A stretch of DNA of 12,774 nt from UBA7396 sp964404065. GTDB lineage: Bacteria > Patescibacteriota > Gracilibacteria > BD1-5 > UBA6164. A program made the translations under genes and the position numbers. Under the pieces are notes generated by a model that was not told where the DNA came from, ran no database searches, and was given only the letters and a program-made list of their open reading frames with translations. The stretch lies in assembly GCA_964404065.1 (NCBI GenBank), contig CAYOIP010000030.1:1-12774 (forward strand), given 5' to 3'. The first letter of the stretch is position 1. Each line of letters opens with the position of its first letter. Shown piece after piece: positions 6,797 through 12,774 of this stretch.

Positions 6797-7624
6797 CTAA
6801 AAATTAATTGTATAAGGAATTCATTGATTTGATTTTGTAGAATCAAATCATCAAGTTATATCTGATCAAGAATTAGTTTTTCATTGTTCTTGTTTATCAA
6901 CTAAATATTGGTAATCAATTGTTAAACTTCATGATAAACTTCAAATTAATGTCTCAGGACATTTATCTTTATTATCAAAACAAGAATTTTCATCAAAATC
7001 TCAAACTATTTTTGAAATATAACTATCAGTTCATTCTTTTTTTATAGTATAAGCTATATTGTAATAACTTCATAATTTATTATTTGATCACCATACTGAT
7101 CAATTAGCTTTTGTATAAACTGCATAAACATATCTTCAAATTCATTTATCAATTAGATTTCATCATCAAGATATTTTTAAATCTCAAAGTTCTGGATCAT
7201 ATAAATCTTTTGATAAGTATTGTTTTCACATAGTGTCTTGAGATATAGTTCATTTTGCTCAAATTTGAGAAATTCAACTTCCATAAACTATTCATCATCA
7301 AGTTGATGTATTTACTGTAGTAATTTCTTCTCATGTTTTAATTACACTGATTGTATTACTAGGTGTTGCTGTTGTTCAAGTATTATATCACCACATATTT
7401 GTAGAAGCATTATATAAATCAACTGCGGGATATTGGTTTTTATCAACTTTATATTGTTGTAGTGCTGTTTCTATAGTAGAAACATCGTTTATTTTTCTAG
7501 ATGTAATTGCTTTATCAGTAGCTCAACCAAAATTTTGGTAAGCAACAACTGAAATAATTGCTAAAATAGTTATAACTACAAGTAACTCAACTAAAGAGAA
7601 ACCTTTATTGTTTAAGTTTTTCAT
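6797..7624 (-). CDS. Type IV pilin-like prepilin
   Basis: The 275-aa protein starts MKNLNNKGFSLVELLVVITI, a class III prepilin signal. Prepilin peptidase would cut after Gly8, making Phe9 the first mature residue, with the conserved Glu at mature position 5 (Glu13). The hydrophobic helix runs to about residue 31 and anchors the subunit in the membrane before assembly. The globular part is Gly-rich, with TGA runs such as GGG at several places. A Cys pair near the C-terminus (FDENSCFDNKDKC) could form the D-loop disulphide found in many pilins. The length is larger than minor pilins, so it may be a major or adhesive subunit. It is divergent from rel and precedes the barstar gene by 8 bp. The two PilT ATPases in the window support a working pilus. 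Confidence 0.92.
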
Positions 7625-7694
7625 AAAAATAAATTAAAATATAAATTGATTTCAAGAAAAATAATATTTGAATTGTCTTAATTGTAAAGTTTTT

Positions 7695-7722
7695 TTTACT
7701 TTTTTTGTAAAATGATTAAAAT
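7695..7722 (+). promoter_or_regulatory. Possible rel promoter
   Basis: TTTACT (7695-7700), a 16-bp spacer and TAAAAT (7717-7722) lie 28 bp before the rel ATG in the 126-bp region shared with the divergent pilin gene. The match is moderate and the surroundings are T-rich. I found no convincing promoter pair for the pilin direction. Confidence 0.35.
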
Positions 7723-7750
7723 AAGTCATAAATAAAAATAATATGAAAAT

Positions 7751-9991
7751 ATGGAAATAAAAGATGAATTAATTATTGATTACACAGAAGTTGATAAAAA
7801 AGTAGATAAACTTATTGCTTGAGTTTGTCTTTATATGAATGAATTTGGAGAAAAATTTATTGATAAAGAAATAAAAAAAGCATATTTATTTGCTCGTGAA
7901 GCTCATCATGGAACACTTAGACTTTCTTGAGAACCTTATATAAATCATCCAATAGAAGCTTCACTTATCCTATTAAACTTAAAACCTGATTTATACACAA
8001 TTCAAGCTTGTATTTTACACGATGTAATTGAAGATACTCCAAAAACTTACGATGATATCTTAAATGTTTTTTGAAAAGAAGTTGCTGATATATGTATGTG
8101 ACTTGCTAAACTTTCAAAAGTTAGGTATTCTTGAGAAGAAAGAAGTATTTGAAGTCTTAGAAAAATGTTTGTTGCGATGAGTGAAGATATAAGAGTTATT
8201 TTTGTTAAGTTGTCTGATAGACTTCATAATATGAGAACTCTTTGACATCATCCCAAAAAAGATAAAAGGGAAAGAATAGCACTTGAAACACTTAATATTT
8301 ATGCACCAATTGCAGATAGGCTTGGGCTTCATCAATTTAAAAATATGCTTGATGAAGAATGTTTTAAAATATTAAACCCAAATGATTATAAAAAAATAAA
8401 AAAAGAACTTCATGATTCTAGAGAAACAATGATTTCTTTTAAAAAAAATGCAAAACTGGAGGTTGATAGTGCATTAAAAAATTCTGGAATAGAATATCAA
8501 CTAGACTTTAGAGTTAAATCAATTTACTCAATTTATAAAAAACTAAAAAGAAAGTGATTAGCATCTGTAAATGATTTATATGATTTATATTGAGTAAAAA
8601 TTTTAGTTAAAGATATTTCTGATTGTTATAGAGTTTTATGAATTGTTCATAGTGTTTGGACTCCGCTTCCAAAAAGATTTAAGGATTATATAGCTCTTCC
8701 AAAACCGAATTGATATCAGTCTCTTCATACTACTGTTTTATGACTTTTAAGAAATCATAGACAACAACCAACTGAAATTCAGATAAAAACTTATGATATG
8801 GAAATAAAATCAAGTATCTGAATTGCTGCACATTTTGAGTATAAAGAAAAAGGTTCAAGAATTGCAACTGATATAGATTGGGTAAAAGAATTAAAAGAAT
8901 TAACTGAAAATTTATGAAATAATGAATTAATGGATTCTTTAAAAATAGATTTATTTAAAGATAGGATCTTTGTATTAACTCCAAAATGAGATAATATAAA
9001 TCTTCCAGCCTGATCAACACCAATAGATTTTGCCTATGAAATACATACAGATTTATGAAATCATATTACACTTGCAAAAATAAATGGGCAACCAAGTCCT
9101 CTAGATAAGGAATTGAAAAATTGAGATGTTGTAGAAATAACAACTGATAAAAATAAAAAACCAAACCCATTTTATATTTCTTTTGTAAAAACTACAAAAG
9201 CAAAAAATTGTATAAGAAGTTTTCTTAGAAATGAAGATAAATGACTTCATATAGAAAGATGAAGAGAAATATTAAATAATTTACTTGAAAAATCTTGATT
9301 TGAAAAATTAGATAAAGATTTAACTTTATTAAAAACTATTGATGATAGAAATTTTTCTACTCAAGAAAGACTTGATTTACTTGAACAGATTTGAAATTTC
9401 TCCACAAATCCAACTGCAATTTTGAAAAAAATATTTAAAGCAAAAAAACTTCATTATAAACCAAATTCAGAGTCAAGTCCTGACTTAAAAAAGTTCGGAC
9501 TTGAAGAAAATCAAAAAACCCAAGAACAAAAAGAAAAAGTTATAGTTATTTGATGAGAAAAAAATATTCCTTATAAAGTTTGAATTTGTTGTAAAGATAA
9601 ACTTTGAGATAAAATAGTTGCTTACATAAATTGAAAATGAGTTATTACTATTCATAATAGGGATTGTAATACACTTTCCCGTCTTTCTAAAGATAGGTTT
9701 TTGAGTGCGTATTATGATTGAGATGAATTAAATAATATAATTTTTTATATAAATTTCTTATTTGAAAATAAGATTTGAGTTTTAAAAAATCTTTCTGATA
9801 TACTATATGATATGAATATAAATACTTTAGAAATTATATCAAAAAGAGAATGAGTTGATAAAACATCTTTATTTTTAAAATTAGAAATACAAGATTATGA
9901 TTACTTAATAATTGATAGATTTTTAGATAGAGTGAAATTTAAACTTTGAAAAAGTTTAGTTGATTTTAATGTAAAAAAAATAGAGAGTTAA
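7751..9991 (+). CDS. rel: Bifunctional (p)ppGpp synthetase/hydrolase, Rel/SpoT family
   Basis: The 746-aa protein makes and degrades the stringent-response alarmone (p)ppGpp. The N-terminal HD hydrolase is intact: AHHGTLRLSGEPYINHP (51-67), HDVIED (90-95) and SDRLHNMRTL (155-164). The synthetase domain has RVKSIYSIYKK (254-264), YDLYGVK (277-283), RFKDYIALPKPNGYQSLHTTV (309-329) and TEIQIKT (341-347). RFKD rather than the ExDD of E. coli RelA places it with bifunctional enzymes. Two usual arginines are lysines (283, 346). TGS covers about 403-465, the conserved Cys domain has C613, C614, H635 and C639, and ACT covers 661-746. ATG at 7751 is chosen because the ATG at 7743 meets TAA at once. 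A linker near 576-586 carries a palindromic repeat. The TAA stop overlaps the stop of the convergent gene. Confidence 0.95.
9473..9504. repeat. Degenerate 12-bp palindrome pair in the rel linker
   Basis: AAGTCCTGACTT (9475-9486) and AAGTTCGGACTT (9491-9502) each differ by one base from AAGTCCGGACTT found twice in argS. TCAAGTCC (9473-9480) and GGACTTGA (9497-9504) pair perfectly over 8 bp, and inner ACTT/AAGT adds four more. The encoded SSPDLKKFGLEE resembles the argS-encoded SPDF...KSGLFE. Confidence 0.6.
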
Positions 9992-10002
9992 TCTCTATTT
10001 TT
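9976..10002. terminator. Bidirectional terminator with both stop codons in its loop
   Basis: AAAAATAGAGA (9976-9986) and TCTCTATTTTT (9992-10002) form a perfect 11-bp stem around GTTAA. The A-run on one arm and T-run on the other supply U-tracts in both directions. The loop base set TTAA (9988-9991) contains the TAA stop of rel and, on the other strand, the TAA stop of the cNMP-domain gene. Confidence 0.8.
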
Positions 10003-10986
10003 CATTTCATTTATGTAAATTTTATCTCTAATTTCTTTGTCTGTAAAAAGTTTTTTTATAACTCAAACTAAAGAATTACTAAAACTAGAAAATATTTTTT
10101 TATCACTTCAGCTAAATCAATTTTTTTCTCTTACAAAAACTAAATATCAAAATATTTCTTCTCAAATGCTTAATTTACTTATAACTACATTGTCCTCTTT
10201 TTTTATTTCACATTCTTTATAAAGTTCGTCTAAATCAAGAAAGTTTCAAGTTTTTTCAAATATTTTATCTTGCATTTTATTTGGTTGTCTAGAATCGTAT
10301 TTCAAAATCAAGAAATTTTCCATAATTTGATGTTTTTCAAAATACAAAATATAATCAACTCAAACAATTTTTTGGCTTTTATCAATAAGTCAAAAAATAG
10401 ATTTTTGATCAATAGTTTTTAAATTATTTATTTCTTTTTCTATTTCGTAATTATTTGTTATAAGTTTGTTTGCTTCTTGTAGTCTTTTATTTGTTTGAGT
10501 AATTATATGTTTTAATATTTCATATCATAAACTTGGAGATTCTTCTATAAATTTTTTTAAATCATTTTTCCCGTCAATTGCTAAAACTTCTGTATTTTCT
10601 AGAGCTTTTATAAGATTTTCTTTTTTTAAATTATTTTTATCAAGGCCCGCTTCTCATAAAAAGTCTCAAGTTTTTAGTATTGCTAATTGTTTTGTTCCAA
10701 TCCTATCTGTTGAAGTGTATTTTTCTACAGATAAAATTCATGATTTTATGATATATAAATTGTTGTCAATAGCTCATTCATCAAATAATATTTCTCATGA
10801 TTTTATGCTTTTTCTTTCAAATAAAGGACTTTTTTCAAAATCACTTAAATAATTTAATAAAGAGTTTTGTTTTTCAACATCCTTTTTTAGGTTTTTTATG
10901 TCTTGTTTTTTATCAGATTTTTTTTCTTTAACTTCATTTAAAGTTTCAGAATTTATATCTGTTTTTTGTAATTCTTCTTTTTTCAT
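9988..10986 (-). CDS. Cyclic nucleotide-binding-domain protein with possible GAF-like C-terminus
   Basis: The 332-aa cytoplasmic protein begins with a Lys/Glu-rich coiled-coil segment (about 12-45). A cNMP-binding/CRP-type beta barrel follows at about 57-165: IKSGEILFDEGAIDNNLYIIKSG, then TGDFLGEAGL (106-115), then ALENTEVLAID. The GE of the phosphate-binding cassette is present, but the usual Arg two residues before the conserved Ala/Ser-Ala is Lys (about 122), so nucleotide binding may be weak or altered. After a helix (160-190), residues 192-315 have alternating strands and helices like a GAF sensor domain; this is tentative. No DNA-binding helix-turn-helix is visible, so it is unlikely to be a CRP-type regulator. 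It starts 9 bp after the second pilT on the same strand, so regulation of the pilus motor is a reasonable inference. Confidence 0.82.
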
Positions 10987-10995
10987 ATTTTTAAA

Positions 10996-12096
10996 TTATT
11001 CATTTATTAACATTTCTGTTCAGTCTTTATCTCTAACATAAGAAAATAATGTTTCACGAGAAATAATTCATTTTTTAAATAAAAATATCAAATATTTATC
11101 CATCAAAACCATTCAAGATTTTGAAGAAACTTCAATTACAGAATAAATTTGGTGAGTTTTTCAAGTAATAATTAGATTTCTAACAGCATCGTTTGCTATT
11201 AAGATTTCTCTGGCTGCAATTCTGCCGTCTTTATCAGCTCTTGGAAGTAATCTTTGAGAAATAATTCAAACTAAACTCATAGCAAGTTGCATACGAATTT
11301 GGTCTTGTTGTCCAGAAGGAAACACATCAACAATTCTATCAATACTTTGAACTGTGTCATTTGTATGAAGTGTTGATAAAACTAGATGTCCAGTTTCAGC
11401 TAAAGTAATTGCTGCACGAATAGTTTCTGGATCCCTCATTTCTCAAACCATTATGATATCTGGGTCTTCTCTCAGAGATGCTCTTATTGCTTCAGGGAAT
11501 CCGCGTGTATGATTTCAAATTTCTCTTTGATTTACTAGACTTTTATCACTTTCAAAAGCAAATTCAACTGGATCTTCAATAGTGATAATATGTTTTTTGA
11601 AATTTTTATTTATATAGTCTATCATTGCTGCTAGATTTGTAGATTTTCAGCTTCAAGTTGGACCAGTAACTAAAATAAGTCATTTTCATCTATTGCACAT
11701 TTCTTTTACTCATTCTCAAAGTCAAAGTTCTTCAAAATCTGGAATTTTGTTTGGAATAAGTCTCAAAGCTACAGAGTATCAATTACTATCAATATAACAA
11801 TTTACCCTGTATCTATCTTTCTCTTCATATTTAAAAGAAGTATCTAACTCAAAAGTTTCTACAAATTTATCCATTCAATTGTATCATGCAAGTTCTATGA
11901 TAATATTTTTTATCATTTCTTTTGTTAAAACAGGAGCGTCTATTTCTTGTCCAGAAATAGTTAATTTCTCAAGTTTTATGATTTCTCAAGAGTGATTTCT
12001 AATTATAGGTTTAAATCAAGTATTTAGGTGAATATCAGGATATTTTTCTTTAGTGGTAATATCTAAAATAGCAAAAAGTAAATCTTTTGTTGTCAT
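10996..12096 (-). CDS. pilT: Second PilT/PilU-type ATPase
   Basis: The 366-aa protein is a paralogue of the ATPase at 2752-3795 and carries the same set of motifs: Walker A GPTGSGKST (145-153), Asp box TIEDPVEF, Walker B DIIMVGE (213-219), His box GHLVLSTLHT (236-245), and AVRNLIITGKTHQ (304-316), close to the AIRNLI motif of retraction ATPases. The N-terminal PAS-like domain differs from the first copy, with PDIHLNTG in place of ASDIHM and a longer insert before residue 80. That suggests a PilT/PilU division of labour rather than a recent duplication. The ATG at 12096 follows a promoter-like site by about 33 bp. The cNMP-domain gene starts 9 bp after its TAA stop, forming a two-gene operon. 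Which copy is the main motor cannot be decided from sequence. Confidence 0.93.
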
Positions 12097-12128
12097 AAAT
12101 ATTTTTAGTAATTTGTTAAATTTGTTTA

Positions 12129-12157
12129 ATTGTATCATAATTTTGTTTTTAAATCAA
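12129..12157 (-). promoter_or_regulatory. Candidate promoter of the pilT/cNMP operon
   Basis: On the minus strand TTGATT (12157-12152), a 17-bp spacer and TACAAT (12134-12129), preceded by TGA of an extended -10 type, lie 33 bp before the ATG at 12096. Spacing is ideal and both hexamers are near consensus. Confidence 0.6.
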
Positions 12158-12162
12158 AAATT

Positions 12163-12189
12163 TTGACTTTACTTTTTAAAATATATAAT
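12163..12189 (+). promoter_or_regulatory. Candidate mazEF promoter
   Basis: TTGACT (12163-12168) is followed by TATAAT at 12184-12189 (15-bp spacer), or by TAATAC two bases further (17-bp spacer). It is divergent from the pilT/cNMP promoter and 33 bp before the antitoxin GTG. Confidence 0.55.
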
Positions 12190-12214
12190 ACAAAGGTATT
12201 TTATAAAGTAATAT

Positions 12215-12231
12215 TGTAAATGTGAATTACA
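12215..12231 (+). promoter_or_regulatory. Possible antitoxin operator at the mazE start
   Basis: TGTAA and TTACA form a 5-bp inverted repeat separated by 7 bp and covering the GTG start at 12222. Ribbon-helix-helix antitoxins commonly bind such sites to repress their own operon. The repeat is short and could be chance in AT-rich DNA. Confidence 0.25.
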
Positions 12232-12452
12232 CTATAACAACAAATTTAAATTCATCCTCATATTTATTTTTGGATGAGCAAGCAAAAAAAACTAAAAAAA
12301 CTAAAAAATCAATTATAGAAGAAGCTTTAAAATTGTACCAAAAATATCAATTAAAATCTCAAATAGAAGCTGGGCTTTCAGAGAGATATGATGAATATAA
12401 AAGTTTAAATAATGAGTTTTTAGAAACACAATTTAGTTCTATAAAAGATTAG
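12222..12452 (+). CDS. Ribbon-helix-helix antitoxin (MazE/CopG-like)
   Basis: The 76-aa protein has an N-terminal strand TITTNL (4-9), then two helices, LDEQAKKTKKTKKS and IIEEALKLYQKY, in the ribbon-helix-helix pattern that dimerises on operator DNA. Its charged C-terminal tail (about 45-76) is the part expected to wrap the toxin. The only sensible start is GTG at 12222, because the ATG two bases upstream (12220) runs into a stop after five codons. No Shine-Dalgarno sequence is present. The toxin gene begins one base after its TAG stop, the normal order for type II toxin-antitoxin operons. It has no internal TGA, unlike most genes here. The sequence ACTAAAAAA is repeated in the helix-encoding part, an A-rich tract prone to slippage. 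Confidence 0.82.
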   Translation: MNYTITTNLNSSSYLFLDEQAKKTKKTKKSIIEEALKLYQKYQLKSQIEAGLSERYDEYKSLNNEFLETQFSSIKD

Positions 12453-12453
12453 T

Positions 12454-12774
12454 ATGTTTAAAAAATATGATATAGTTTTTGCAAATCTAAATCCAAAAAA
12501 GTGACATACACAGTCATGAAATAGACCTTGTGTTATTATTCAAAATAATATTTTTAATTCTAAAGCTCCAACTCTCATAGTTGTACCATTAACTTCAAAC
12601 ATAAAAGCTCCTTTTCCATCTGAATTTATCATAAAAGCAAGTTTAGATAATTGATTAAAAGAAGATTCAAGATTTCTTTGAAGTCAAATAATTACTATTG
12701 ATAAAGAGTTTATTTGAGAGAAATTAGGAAGTTTAGAAAAATCTTATCATGAAGAAGTTAAAAAAGCCATAAAA
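12454..12774 (+). CDS. MazF/PemK-family toxin (3' end cut by window edge)
   Basis: 107 residues are visible and the frame is open at the edge; the family is usually about 110-120 aa, so little is missing. MazF-type toxins are sequence-specific mRNA interferases. Family features: YDIVFANLNPKKGHTQSGNRPCVIIQ (5-30) with the RP pair at Arg24-Pro25, TLIVVPLTSN (40-49), SRFLGSQIITIDKEFIGEKLGSL (72-94), in which the SQI...D segment and the following IGEKLGSL match the conserved C-terminal half. Four glycines are TGA. It follows its antitoxin by one base, so translation is likely coupled. A plain ATG is used without a Shine-Dalgarno sequence. Confidence 0.9.

Noticed and set aside
7625..7750. Riboswitch or small RNA in the pilin/rel divergent region
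   Set aside because: Only A/T tracts and weak promoter-like sites are visible; no stable stem or conserved motif could be found.
8114..8335. Minus-strand 73-aa ORF over rel
   Set aside because: It lies opposite the conserved HD hydrolase motifs and has no support.
10037..10222. Plus-strand 61-aa hydrophobic ORF, possible small membrane protein
   Set aside because: It is antisense to the C-terminal part of the cNMP-domain protein; the hydrophobic character comes from Lys/Glu/Asn codons read in reverse.
12277..12310. Programmed frameshift at A-runs in the antitoxin gene
   Set aside because: The frame is already continuous and gives a complete ribbon-helix-helix protein, so no shift is needed.

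Overview
The window is strongly AT-rich bacterial DNA that only makes sense if UGA is read as glycine (translation table 25). The clearest proof is at 3154-3180 and in the matching minus-strand gene near 11640-11665. Both encode a Walker A motif GPTGSGKST in which two of the glycines are in-frame TGA. All twelve complete genes end in TAA or TAG, never TGA. This code is known from Candidatus Gracilibacteria (BD1-5) and Absconditabacteria (SR1), small-genome Patescibacteria/CPR bacteria. I cannot choose between these two groups from the sequence. Read with the standard code, the region breaks into small meaningless ORFs. Read with table 25, it is almost completely coding, with thirteen genes and no gap above about 135 bp.

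Layout: a secreted Ser/Asn-rich protein with an Ig-like domain (69-1379, -) and a YbaB/EbfC nucleoid protein (1483-1812, -). Then, divergently, an acidic coiled-coil protein (1946-2656, +), a PilT-type ATPase (2752-3795, +), arginyl-tRNA synthetase (3907-5772, +) and a Trm9-like methyltransferase (5774-6502, +). Convergent to these are a barstar-like inhibitor (6510-6788, -) and a type IV pilin (6797-7624, -). A full-length bifunctional Rel/SpoT ppGpp enzyme (7751-9991, +) converges on a cNMP-binding-domain protein (9988-10986, -), which follows a second PilT-type ATPase (10996-12096, -). The window ends in a MazEF-like toxin-antitoxin pair (12222-12452 and 12454 to the edge, +).

The window mixes type IV pilus functions (two retraction-type ATPases, one pilin, and possibly the acidic and cNMP-domain proteins) with core translation and stress genes (ArgRS, Rel/SpoT, YbaB, MazEF). 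Pili are plausible attachment machinery for an episymbiotic or predatory CPR cell, but that is inference. No start codon has a recognisable Shine-Dalgarno sequence. Several promoter-like -35/-10 pairs and hairpin terminators can be read, often sharing bases with stop codons or with each other.

The most unusual content is a set of palindromic insert-like segments inside reading frames: a GC-rich 76-bp palindrome in the methyltransferase, a C-run/G-run bounded 55-bp element in argS, and a 12-bp palindrome AAGTCCGGACTT occurring twice in the N-terminal part of argS and twice, slightly degenerate, in a linker of Rel. All keep the frame open and lie where the protein families have variable segments. 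I saw no rRNA, tRNA, CRISPR array or transposase.
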